From an uncultured Litorilinea sp. (GTDB taxonomy: Bacteria; Chloroflexota; Anaerolineae; Caldilineales; Caldilineaceae): DNA of 7,820 bases. The DNA is taken from the NCBI GenBank assembly GCA_946885925.1, contig CAMPHP010000117.1, forward strand, positions 1 to 7,820, written 5' to 3'. The position numbers and the translations under genes were made by a program. A model generated the notes under the pieces. That model saw nothing but the letters and a program-made list of their open reading frames with translations, had not been told where the DNA came from and did no database searches. Positions 1 to 6,411 of the stretch are shown piece by piece (position 1 is the stretch's first letter; each line of letters starts with the position of its first letter).

Positions 1-461
1 GTCTTAAGTACGGCAGGCACGCCGATTGCGGTCAATGCCGTCTCTAGTTCGGCTTGGCTTGTGACGATGCCGAAAGGAGCAACGGGCAGTCCGGCAGAGG
101 CAAGGAACTGTTTTTCGCGTGCCCGCTGCTGGGTAGTGTGCAAGACATGACCACCGGGACGCACGGGCACACCTGCTGCCTCGGCAATCTCTGCCACCCG
201 TGCAGGGACATTTTCAAATTCAAAGGTAACGACTTGCACATTCTGTACAAAGTCACGTAGTGCGTCTTCATCGTGATAATCAGCCACCACCTCGCGGTCA
301 GCGACTTGGCCCGTGGGGGAGTCACGTTCGGGCGAGAAGGTATGGATACGATAGCCCATGGCGGATGCTGCCAGTGCCATCATCCGCCCAAGTTGACCGG
401 AGCCAAAGACGCCGATGGTGGCTCCTGGCAGAATGGGTTTGTGTTGCAGTGGTGTTGACAT
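1..461 (-). CDS. purK: PurK, N5-carboxyaminoimidazole ribonucleotide synthase (N-terminal part, cut by the window edge)
   Basis: PurK uses ATP and bicarbonate to convert AIR to N5-CAIR in the cytoplasmic purine pathway; PurE then rearranges the product. Only the first 153 codons are present, and the gene continues off the left edge. The visible part is the N-terminal PreATP-grasp domain. A Rossmann-like nucleotide loop reads GVFGSGQLGRMM (residues 17-28), close to the usual GxxGGGQLGRM but with Ser in place of one Gly. The family motif TFEFENVP is at 79-86, and QQRAREKQFLASAGLPVAPF (111-130) leads into the ATP-grasp domain. The ATP-binding and C-terminal domains lie outside the window. The ATG at 461 begins five bases after the purE stop, with no clear Shine-Dalgarno sequence, so translation is probably coupled to purE. 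The pairing with PurE strongly supports PurK over the related ATP-grasp enzymes PurT and PurD. Confidence 0.95.
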   Translation of the reverse strand, partial: MSTPLQHKPILPGATIGVFGSGQLGRMMALAASAMGYRIHTFSPERDSPTGQVADREVVADYHDEDALRDFVQNVQVVTFEFENVPARVAEIAEAAGVPVRPGGHVLHTTQQRAREKQFLASAGLPVAPFGIVTSQAELETALTAIGVPAVLK

Positions 462-466
462 AAGGG

Positions 467-973
467 TTAGGCGGATTCGTCCAGCGTCAATACTTCGCCC
501 ATGACCTGCTGGGCGCGTTTTTCGCGGAAGCGTGCCAATGCTGCACGCAGATCAGGACGTGTAGCAGCGAGAATCGCAACGGCGAACAATGCAGCGTTGG
601 TCGCACCTGCGCGGCCGATTGCCATCGTCGCAACGGGCACACCTGCGGGCATCTGCACAATGGAGAGCAGCGAATCCAGGCCATTGAGCGCGCGGCTTTG
701 AATGGGAACGCCAATGACGGGGAGGAGGGTATGCCCTGCCACCATGCCTGGCAGATGGGCCGCGCCACCCGCTCCGGCGATGATGACTTCGAGACCGCGC
801 TCTTCCGCCTGGGCTGCATATTCCATCATCCAGTCGGGCGTGCGGTGGGCAGAGACGACTCGACATTCATGGGGGATGTTGAAGTCGCGCAGGGTCTCGG
901 CGCTGAGGCGCATGGTCTCCCAGTCAGACTTGCTCCCCATGATGACACCGACTAGCGGGCTTGCTTCACTCAT
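467..973 (-). CDS. purE: PurE, N5-carboxyaminoimidazole ribonucleotide mutase (class I)
   Basis: PurE moves the carboxyl group of N5-CAIR from N5 to C4 of the imidazole, giving CAIR, the substrate of PurC. The protein is 168 residues, the normal length for a stand-alone class I PurE. Visible motifs are MGSKSDW (12-18, phosphate and substrate loop), SAHRTPD (41-47, carrying the expected active-site His at 43), [11 protein letters not shown] (67-77) and [19 protein letters not shown] (98-116). An adjacent purK supports the mutase class rather than the class II enzyme, which uses free CO2. The chosen ATG at 973 gives the canonical N-terminus and is preceded by a purine-rich AGAGAGA. A second ATG 13 bases upstream is out of frame and arises from a tandem duplication (see the repeat at 968-993). 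The gap to the purC stop is 37 bases and to the purK start five bases, so this is an internal operon gene. Confidence 0.97.
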   Translation of the reverse strand: MSEASPLVGVIMGSKSDWETMRLSAETLRDFNIPHECRVVSAHRTPDWMMEYAAQAEERGLEVIIAGAGGAAHLPGMVAGHTLLPVIGVPIQSRALNGLDSLLSIVQMPAGVPVATMAIGRAGATNAALFAVAILAATRPDLRAALARFREKRAQQVMGEVLTLDESA

Positions 974-993
974 TCTCTCTACTCATTCTCTCT
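968..993 (-). repeat. Perfect 13-base tandem duplication covering the purE start codon
   Basis: On the coding strand the unit AGAGAGAATGAGT occurs twice head to tail, at 993-981 and 980-968. Each copy carries a purine-rich, Shine-Dalgarno-like stretch and an ATG. The downstream copy holds the real purE start (ATG at 973). The upstream ATG at 986 is in another frame, because 13 is not a multiple of three, and opens a six-codon reading frame MSRENE. That frame ends at a TGA at 968-966, just inside purE. Ribosomes using the upstream ATG would finish within a few bases of the purE start, which could either compete with it or feed re-initiation. The repeat is seen directly; any effect on translation is inference. 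Confidence 0.85.
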
Positions 994-1010
994 TTATTTC
1001 CTCTCGCCTG

Positions 1011-1988
1011 TCACTTCGGTTGAGCAGTCCACTGCTGCATGGCTCGGGCAATGCGTGGCGCGGCAGGAAGTTCACCAGGCACAAAGGCGCGTCCGGTGAG
1101 CATCTCATAGGTCGTGATGTAGCGTTCAGCTGCCTGGAGAGCTAGCTCGTCGGGCAAGGGGAAAGGTTCGCCATCGCCGCGATAGCCCTGGGCCACATAG
1201 TAAAGGCGGATAAACTCCTTATCAAAGTTCTCTGGCTCTTCCCCGGCGCTGTGACGGCTGGCATAGCTATCGGCAAGCCAGAAGCGGCTGGAGTCGGGTG
1301 TATGCACTTCATCAATCAGGGTCAGCTTGCCCTCTTCGTCTACACCGAACTCATATTTGGTATCGACCAAGATCAGCCCGCCACGTTGGGCAATGGCTTG
1401 GCCGCGCTGGAAGATGGCAATGGCGGCTTCGCAGACTTGCTCCCATAGCTTGGCATCAACCAGACCGCGTTCAACAATCTCCGCACTGGTGATGCGCTCG
1501 TCATGCCCACCGTCGCGCGCCTTGGTGGTGGGCGTGATGACGGGAGTTGGCAGCGGGTCGTTTTTGTGCAGGCCATCGGGAAAGTCGATGCCATAGATGT
1601 TGCGCTCGCCCTGGCTGTAGCGATACCAGAGTGCCGTTTGAGTGACGCCGGAAATGTAGCCGCGCACGACGACTTCGACAGGGAGAGGCGTGCAAGCTCG
1701 CACCACAGCCACATTGGGGTCGGGTAGATCGAGCAAGTGATTAGGAACGATCTCGTGCGTTTGCTCAAACCAAAAGGCTGCAAGTTGGTTGAGCACCTGC
1801 CCTTTGTAGGGAACTAGTCCTAAGATGCGGTCAAAGGCAGAGAGGCGGTCTGTCGTTACGAGAACAAGCTGGTCGCCCTGGTGGTAGATGTCGCGCACTT
1901 TGCCCTGTGTTTTGGGACCGAGAAAGGGTAGATCGACCCCATCTAGGGCATTGGGCAAGGCGCGGCGTAGCGTGGCTTGGTCAAGCAT
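1011..1988 (-). CDS. purC: PurC, SAICAR synthase (phosphoribosylaminoimidazole-succinocarboxamide synthase), long form
   Basis: PurC joins CAIR to aspartate with ATP to form SAICAR. At 325 residues it matches the longer, yeast Ade1-like form (about 300 residues) rather than the roughly 237-residue E. coli type. Visible motifs are GKVRDIY (29-35, nucleotide-binding loop), TTDRLSAFDRIL (45-56), VEVVVRGYISG (104-114), LVDTKYEFG (207-215) and LIDEVHTPDSSRFW (224-237, the signature with acidic and Ser residues for metal and substrate). PENFDKEFIRLYY (252-264) lies in the C-terminal helical part. The ATG at 1988 has a good AAGGA six bases upstream (1995-1999). A nearby ATG at 1995 is out of frame and stops after four codons. 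The gene starts 18 bases after purQ ends and is followed by purE, the enzyme that makes its substrate. Nothing looks broken. Confidence 0.97.
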   Translation of the reverse strand: MLDQATLRRALPNALDGVDLPFLGPKTQGKVRDIYHQGDQLVLVTTDRLSAFDRILGLVPYKGQVLNQLAAFWFEQTHEIVPNHLLDLPDPNVAVVRACTPLPVEVVVRGYISGVTQTALWYRYSQGERNIYGIDFPDGLHKNDPLPTPVITPTTKARDGGHDERITSAEIVERGLVDAKLWEQVCEAAIAIFQRGQAIAQRGGLILVDTKYEFGVDEEGKLTLIDEVHTPDSSRFWLADSYASRHSAGEEPENFDKEFIRLYYVAQGYRGDGEPFPLPDELALQAAERYITTYEMLTGRAFVPGELPAAPRIARAMQQWTAQPK

Positions 1989-1994
1989 GATTCA

Positions 1995-1999
1995 TCCTT
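1995..1999 (-). promoter_or_regulatory. Ribosome binding site of purC
   Basis: AAGGA on the minus strand sits six bases before the ATG at 1988, in the short purQ-purC gap. It supports that start over the out-of-frame ATG that overlaps the site itself. Confidence 0.7.
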
Positions 2000-2006
2000 G
2001 CTCTGG

Positions 2007-2813
2007 TTAGACGTAGCTGGCAGCGTGGACCATCGCCTTAAAGAGGGGTAGCCCCAGGCGACCAGTACGCCCCAATGGGTTTTGAATGGGCAAAACATGA
2101 TCTTCGGGGTGGGGCATTAGCCCTACGACATTCCCCTGGGCATTGCAGATACCCGCAATGTCTGCCACCGAGCCGTTGGGATTTCCCGGATAAATGCCAC
2201 CAACGGGCATGCCTTGATCGTCTACATAGCGGAAGGTCACTAAATTGTCTTTCGCCAGTGCATCCAATGTGATCTCATCCACCACTTGAAAGTTGCCTTC
2301 ACCGTGGGCGACTGGGCAGAAGATCAGGTCATCGATCTGCGACAGATAGCGCGCTGGGCTATTAGGATTGACCTGAAGATGAACCCAGCGACATTCAAAG
2401 TGACCTGAAGCATTTCCGGTCAAGGTCACGCGCCGGGGTGTTACCTCGCGGTTTTTTGCTTGTCCGTTTGATTCAGTGCCAGGCAGCAATCCACACTTGA
2501 CCAGTGTTTGGAATCCATTGCAGATGCCCAGGACCAAGCGACCACTCTCCACGAATTGGTTGAGTTGATCCTCGAAGAAAATGCGTAAATCAAGTGCCAG
2601 TCGTGCACCTGCACCCAGCGCGTCACCATAGGAAAAGCCGCCTGGGAGCAGGAGCATGGCGTAATCATCCAGAGATCGCTCACCTTGGCGTAACTGGTTG
2701 ATATGGACGATCTCTGGTGCGCCGCCAGCGAGTTCGGTCGCGCGTGCCGCTTCTGCATCCCGGTTGGTGCCAGAGACATGGAGAATTAGAATTTTGGGTT
2801 TGTTCAGACTCAT
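2007..2813 (-). CDS. purQ: PurQ, glutaminase subunit of FGAM synthase
   Basis: PurQ hydrolyses glutamine and passes ammonia to PurL for conversion of FGAR to FGAM. It is a class I (triad) glutamine amidotransferase. The nucleophile elbow is [10 protein letters not shown] with Cys98, and the His/Glu pair lies in MPHPED (His235, Glu237). [17 protein letters not shown] (58-74) forms the conserved oxyanion region, and HGEGNF (170-175) and YPGNPNGS (208-215) are PurQ signatures. The length of 268 residues is longer than the roughly 227 of Bacillus PurQ. The ATG at 2813 overlaps the purL stop as ATGA, and an AGGAG seven bases upstream (2821-2825) lies inside the end of purL. This implies translational coupling and matched production of the two subunits. 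The catalytic triad is intact, so the subunit itself should be active. Confidence 0.97.
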   Translation of the reverse strand: MSLNKPKILILHVSGTNRDAEAARATELAGGAPEIVHINQLRQGERSLDDYAMLLLPGGFSYGDALGAGARLALDLRIFFEDQLNQFVESGRLVLGICNGFQTLVKCGLLPGTESNGQAKNREVTPRRVTLTGNASGHFECRWVHLQVNPNSPARYLSQIDDLIFCPVAHGEGNFQVVDEITLDALAKDNLVTFRYVDDQGMPVGGIYPGNPNGSVADIAGICNAQGNVVGLMPHPEDHVLPIQNPLGRTGRLGLPLFKAMVHAASYV

Positions 2814-3352
2814 TTAGAAACTCCTGTAGCGTGGCGCAACCAGGCATTGACTAAGCTGTCAACCGGCAGGTCAATTTGCTCTGTGCCATCTACGGAAAGA
2901 ATAAGACGTGGTTCTTGGGTAACAGTGCCGAGTCGAGTCAGGGGGACACCTTCCAGCAGCGACTCAAAGGCGGCTGCATCATCCTCGGCAATTTCGATCA
3001 CCAAGCGTCCATTGCTCTCGGCAAAGAGGACACTTAGCGGGGAAAGGCCATTGCTGGGCATGTCAGCTTGAATGCCCAGGCGACCACCCAGCGCCATCTC
3101 GGCAAGGGCAAGGGCCAAGCCACCTTCGCTGAGATCATGACAAGCGCGCACTAGACCGGCGCGTATGGCTTGATGCAGGTGGCGGTAATGCTCCAGTGCA
3201 TCCACAGGAAGCGTTGGCGCTGTGCCTTCGATGCTGTCATAGAGCGCATGGAGCAGTGAGCCGCCCAATTCATCCCGCGTAGCTCCTACCAGGTAAAGCA
3301 GGTTGCCCGCGGCCTTGCTGGAAGCGGTAACTGTGCGTGTCATGTCGGGCAC
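2810..3352 (-). CDS. purL: PurL C-terminal fragment (second AIRS C-terminal domain), separated by a frameshift
   Basis: This is the last 180 residues of FGAM synthase PurL in a different frame from the main body. It contains the second AIR-synthase-like C-terminal domain: the linking segment [20 protein letters not shown], then ATRDELGGS, the phosphate-binding [19 protein letters not shown] (about residues 67-85) and [12 protein letters not shown] (about 109-120). These match the end of ordinary PurL proteins. In this frame the family-typical [11 protein letters not shown] continues upstream of 3352, so the fragment is not a free gene that begins here but the rest of one interrupted protein. 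If it is translated on its own, the first ATG is at 3343, overlapping the upstream stop as ATGA, or a GTG at 3352; neither has a Shine-Dalgarno sequence. Restoring one base near 3376 would give a continuous PurL of 957 residues. Confidence 0.9.
   Translation of the reverse strand: MPDMTRTVTASSKAAGNLLYLVGATRDELGGSLLHALYDSIEGTAPTLPVDALEHYRHLHQAIRAGLVRACHDLSEGGLALALAEMALGGRLGIQADMPSNGLSPLSVLFAESNGRLVIEIAEDDAAAFESLLEGVPLTRLGTVTQEPRLILSVDGTEQIDLPVDSLVNAWLRHATGVSK
2821..2825 (-). promoter_or_regulatory. Ribosome binding site of purQ, inside the end of purL
   Basis: AGGAG on the minus strand is seven bases before the purQ ATG and lies within the last codons of purL. Together with the four-base ATGA overlap, it suggests that terminating ribosomes re-initiate on purQ. 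Confidence 0.75.
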
Positions 3353-3406
3353 AATGGCAATGGCAGAGATAAGCAGGTGCCAGGAATAGGGCTGCCATTG
3401 AACTCG
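3340..3406 (-). other. purL: Frameshift interval in purL
   Basis: The C-terminal frame is open upstream only to a TAA at 3409-3407, and the main frame stops at TGA 3342-3340, so the change of frame must lie between them. Comparison with the usual PurL sequence places it at ACC-TG-CTT (3378-3371). One extra base, for example a third C beside 3377-3376, restores Thr-Leu-Leu-Ile-Ser. No X-XXY-YYZ slippery heptamer is visible there, so programmed frameshifting is not supported. A sequencing or assembly error, or a true one-base loss, are the likely causes. Confidence 0.85.
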
Positions 3407-5682
3407 TTATAAAGGCTATCCTTGCCAGAGATAAAGGGCGCGCGATAGGCAAGCGCACCATCATAGCAGCCTTGACAGGCACGAACGAGTGAACCTAGGC
3501 GGTCGGGCAGGGTCGGATTGCCCCAACAGAAATTATCGAGAATCGCCAGTTGATCTGGGTCAGCACCTACAGCAACGGCGTTACGGATGGCCTCATCAAT
3601 GGCGCTGATTGCCATGGCATAGGGGTCGCGCCGCCCGATCTGTGGGTTGATGCCAGCGCTTAGTGCAAAGGCGCGCCCGTGATCCCATGTCCCAAGGGGT
3701 TTCAAGACCGCGGCGTCGTTGGGGCCATCCATGTGAGGGCCACCAAAGGGACGAACGAGTGTGCCGCCGCGCACTTCATGGTCATAGCGACGGACAATCT
3801 CTTCTTTGCTGGCAATGGACGGATGGGCGAGCATGCGCAGCAGCAGATCGGCAGGCGCATCGTTAATTTTTAACGCGGCATTGGACTGCTTTGGTTCGCG
3901 CCAGAGCGCATTCATGTAGCGGCGCGGCAAGCCATCGTGGAGGAATTCCATTGGCAGTTCCGCCACGATTTCACCCTCGTAGCGCACGCGTAGATCGCCA
4001 TCGCCGGTGAAGGTGCCGAGGACGCTGACCTCCACATCCCAGAGCTTTGCCAGTTCGTGCAAACGGGGCAAGCTGGCAGAGGGGACGGCTAGCACGAGCC
4101 GCTCTTGCGCTTCCGACAGCCAGATTTCCCACGGAACGAGGCCGGGATATTTGAGCGCGACCTTGGTCAACTCCACGTCTACACCCAATAACTCACCCAT
4201 CTCGCCAACGGCAGAGGAAAGCCCACCTGCGCCACAGTCGGTAATCGCCGTATAGAGCGACTCATCGCGGGCAGCTTCAATCAGCTCGATCAGCCCTTTC
4301 TCGGTGATGGGGTCGCCAATTTGCACGGCACTGCCAGCGGTTTCGCTGGTGTCGTGGGTTAATTCGGCAGAGGAAAAGGTAGCCCCATGCAGACCATCGC
4401 GGCCTGTGCGCCCACCCAACACCACGACGTGATCACCCACTTGGGCGGCGGTGGGGTGACTGCCAATCGGCAGCAGTCCGGCACAGCCACAGAAGACCAG
4501 CGGGTTGCCCAAATAGCCTTCGTCAAAGAGGACCGAGCCATTGACGGTGGGCAGACCTAGCTTGTTGCCATAGTCGCCAATTCCTGCAACAACACCTGTC
4601 GCGATGCGCTTGGGATGGAGCAGCCCGGCGGGTAATTGGCTGTGTGGGTAATCCTGCGGGCCAAAGCAGAGTACGTTGGTGGCGGCAATGGGGCGGGCTG
4701 AGACGCCAAGAATGTCACGTACAACGCCGCCTACGCCGGTATTGGCTCCACCAAAGGGTTCTAATGCCGAGGGGTGGTTGTGTGTTTCCACCTTAAAGGC
4801 GAGGTCGTGGGTGTCATCAAAGGCGATGATCCCGGCGTTGTCCACAAAGGCTGAACGCAGCCAAGGTGGGTTGATGGCATCCGTAGCAGCGCGTATGTAG
4901 GTGCGTAGCAAGCCATCGACGATCTCTTTGGCGACTACCTCGCCATCACTATCTAGCCAAGTAAAGTCAATCTCGGCGCGGAAGGTTTTGTGGACACAAT
5001 GTTCTGACCAGGTTTGGGCCAGCGTTTCCAGCTCTACATCGGTGGGGGCGCGGCCTAGTTGCTCATAGAATCGTTGGATGGTACGCATCTCGTTGACATC
5101 CAGCGAGAGCAGGCGGCGGCGGCTGAGAGCAAGCAACTCGTCGTCGTTGAGTCCAGTGAGCGGCACTTGCTCCACTTGACCGCTTGCTGCTGCCTCGACC
5201 CCAAAGTGGGGGTGAACCGGATCCAAGCTGAAGTGCTGGACTGTCTCGTTGCTCAGGAGTTGGCGCGCAAGCCGGCGTACCTCTGCTGGCGCTATCTCTC
5301 CCTCGAGTTCATAGCGTATACCCGTGACAACTTCACCGCCATCAATGCCGATCTCTGCCATGCCCCGCGCCAGTTCACGCGCTGCTACATCGGTGACACC
5401 GGGGCGGTAGGTGACTTCGACCAGATGGTCACACGGAGCGAAGGCTGGCGTGGCGAGTGACGGGGTTTCTACGGGTTGCCAGCGGGCTTTCTCAGTCACA
5501 GGATCGACGAGCAGCATGGTGCATAGGCGGTCGATCTCGGCAGGTGATAGGTCGTGCTCGATAAAGTAGAGGCGGGAAATCGTGCAGCCTTGTAGCCCGT
5601 TAATACCGAGCGCAGCAGCCCCCTGGAGGATGGAATCTGCCTCCGAGGTGTGTTGACTTTGAACTTCAATACGAATAGACAT
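3340..5682 (-). CDS. purL: PurL main body: FGAM synthase synthetase subunit with two N-terminal PurS-like modules, frameshifted at its end
   Basis: PurL uses ATP and ammonia from PurQ to turn FGAR into FGAM. Two PurS-like modules (about residues 2-68 and 87-154) share the pattern of a beta strand, a helix and an LL(V/S)(D/N) segment. A helical linker follows with [12 protein letters not shown] (224-235). The first AIRS-like half has [20 protein letters not shown] (297-316), [16 protein letters not shown] (423-438), [16 protein letters not shown] (482-497) and [12 protein letters not shown] (522-533). The second half has [16 protein letters not shown] (647-662) and [10 protein letters not shown] (752-761). 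After PIPGT (765-769) the frame turns into [11 protein letters not shown] and stops, while another frame continues the family sequence as [11 protein letters not shown]. The ATG at 5682 is the first start after an in-frame stop, with only a weak ribosome binding site. PurQ is separate, and no stand-alone purS is seen; the fused modules probably replace it. Confidence 0.93.
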   Translation of the reverse strand: MSIRIEVQSQHTSEADSILQGAAALGINGLQGCTISRLYFIEHDLSPAEIDRLCTMLLVDPVTEKARWQPVETPSLATPAFAPCDHLVEVTYRPGVTDVAARELARGMAEIGIDGGEVVTGIRYELEGEIAPAEVRRLARQLLSNETVQHFSLDPVHPHFGVEAAASGQVEQVPLTGLNDDELLALSRRRLLSLDVNEMRTIQRFYEQLGRAPTDVELETLAQTWSEHCVHKTFRAEIDFTWLDSDGEVVAKEIVDGLLRTYIRAATDAINPPWLRSAFVDNAGIIAFDDTHDLAFKVETHNHPSALEPFGGANTGVGGVVRDILGVSARPIAATNVLCFGPQDYPHSQLPAGLLHPKRIATGVVAGIGDYGNKLGLPTVNGSVLFDEGYLGNPLVFCGCAGLLPIGSHPTAAQVGDHVVVLGGRTGRDGLHGATFSSAELTHDTSETAGSAVQIGDPITEKGLIELIEAARDESLYTAITDCGAGGLSSAVGEMGELLGVDVELTKVALKYPGLVPWEIWLSEAQERLVLAVPSASLPRLHELAKLWDVEVSVLGTFTGDGDLRVRYEGEIVAELPMEFLHDGLPRRYMNALWREPKQSNAALKINDAPADLLLRMLAHPSIASKEEIVRRYDHEVRGGTLVRPFGGPHMDGPNDAAVLKPLGTWDHGRAFALSAGINPQIGRRDPYAMAISAIDEAIRNAVAVGADPDQLAILDNFCWGNPTLPDRLGSLVRACQGCYDGALAYRAPFISGKDSLYNEFNGSPIPGTCLSLPLPLCPT

Positions 5683-5750
5683 AAATAAGTGGCTCGTTAT
5701 TAGCTTTCAGTTTTTTTACAAGACGTACAACATTCCTTATGCAGCGGAAT

Positions 5751-6317
5751 CTATTTCCGTAGTTGAATTGTCCACTTATAGAGCGCGTTGATCAACTCTT
5801 CGACCTGTCCGCGTACGGTGGCATCATGCAGATTACCTTCACCATCAAAGCAATCTCCTGAGCGCACGACCATGATCTCTGGCTTGTTGAGAACCTTGAG
5901 ATCGTTGTGGAGTAGGATATAGCGGAGGTGTGACTGGGCGCGTACTGTACCAAAGCGCCCGCCAGCACCCATAATGGCCGCGGGTTTGCCTTGCATCACC
6001 GGGGCGTGATCCGGGCTAGGTTGGCGCGATGCCCAATCAAGGGCATTCTTGAGAACACCTGTCACCGAGTAGTTGTACTCTGGGCAGGCTATAAGCAGTG
6101 CATCGGCGGCAGCAAGTTGGTTGCGGAATTCTACGACTGGTGCAGGCGCGTTCGGCCCGTCACACTCGCTGTTATAGAGTGGCAGCGGGCTCAGATCCAC
6201 GATGTTGATGGTAACGTAGTCTGGCGCGATTTCTGCTGCGGCGCGCAGCAGACCCCGATTGTGTGATTTGTGACGTAAACTCCCGGCGAAAGCAGCAACT
6301 GTAATTGGCTCGCTCAC
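5751..6317 (-). CDS. NAD(P)H-dependent FMN reductase family protein (flavodoxin-like fold; quinone or chromate reductase type)
   Basis: This is a predicted cytoplasmic flavoprotein of 188 residues, a typical length for the FMN_red family that includes ChrR/YieF and related quinone and azo reductases. It would bind FMN and pass electrons from NAD(P)H to quinones, metals or azo compounds; the true substrate cannot be read from sequence. The FMN phosphate loop is GSLRHKSHNRGLLR (12-25). CPEYNYSVTGVLKNALDW (about 78-95) is the diagnostic second flavin motif, and MGAGGRFGTVRAQSHLR (about 115-131) is the third conserved loop. The start is GTG at 6317, with AGGAG six bases upstream (6324-6328) and an in-frame stop just before it. 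It ends 68 bases before purL on the same strand. Read-through into the pur genes is possible, but no functional link to purines is evident. Confidence 0.88.
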   Translation of the reverse strand: MSEPITVAAFAGSLRHKSHNRGLLRAAAEIAPDYVTINIVDLSPLPLYNSECDGPNAPAPVVEFRNQLAAADALLIACPEYNYSVTGVLKNALDWASRQPSPDHAPVMQGKPAAIMGAGGRFGTVRAQSHLRYILLHNDLKVLNKPEIMVVRSGDCFDGEGNLHDATVRGQVEELINALYKWTIQLRK

Positions 6318-6323
6318 GAATTA

Positions 6324-6328
6324 CTCCT
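6324..6328 (-). promoter_or_regulatory. Ribosome binding site deciding a GTG start for the FMN reductase
   Basis: AGGAG on the minus strand lies six bases before the GTG at 6317. An in-frame TAA sits between them, so no upstream start is possible and the GTG is well supported. Confidence 0.75.
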
Positions 6329-6380
6329 AAAGGTATTAACGTTTCTGAACGATCCCCTGATCATCCAGAGATATTCGTGC

Positions 6381-6402
6381 GGGGCGCAGTTCTGAGCGCC
6401 CC
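6381..6402 (-). terminator. GC-rich hairpin after the gamma-glutamyltransferase gene, possible terminator
   Basis: A perfect seven-base stem, GGGGCGC (6402-6396 on the minus strand) with GCGCCCC (6387-6381), encloses an eight-base loop and begins nine bases after the gamma-glutamyltransferase stop. The position suits a transcription end. No T-run follows the stem in the direction of transcription (the next bases are GCACGAATATC); the only T-run, TTTTT, lies before the stem. It may therefore be a weak terminator, an RNA-stabilising 3' hairpin, or chance. Confidence 0.45.
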
Positions 6403-6411
6403 AGACAAAAA

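Noticed and set aside
163..646. A 14-base identical stretch shared by purK (163-176) and purE (633-646).
   Set aside because: Both copies encode Ala-Gly-Val-Pro-Val in the same frame, so a shared peptide with similar codon use explains it.
487..1145. Long open frames on both strands overlapping purE, such as a plus-strand frame at 702-1145.
   Set aside because: They lie antisense or out of frame to a clearly conserved gene, show no recognisable motif, and are expected shadows in GC-rich coding DNA.
3371..3385. Programmed -1 ribosomal frameshifting as the explanation for the purL break.
   Set aside because: No slippery heptamer is present at the junction. Programmed shifting is not a known feature of PurL, and a single missing base explains the data more simply.
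5059..5460. A 133-codon plus-strand frame opposite purL.
   Set aside because: It is antisense to the conserved PurL N-terminal region and has no family resemblance that I recognise.
5683..5750. Possible purL promoter or terminator in the 68-base gap (TTGTAC, TAATAA, an A7 tract, and a five-base ATTCC/GGAAT inverted repeat).
   Set aside because: The hexamers are 22 bases apart rather than about 17, and the inverted repeat is short with no T-run. I could not recognise a purine riboswitch or a PurR-type operator. Nothing is strong enough to annotate.
6331..6372. Palindromes TGATCA and AACGTT with a GATC repeat upstream of the FMN reductase, as a possible operator.
   Set aside because: Each is a short palindrome of a kind common by chance, and no properly spaced promoter hexamers accompany them.
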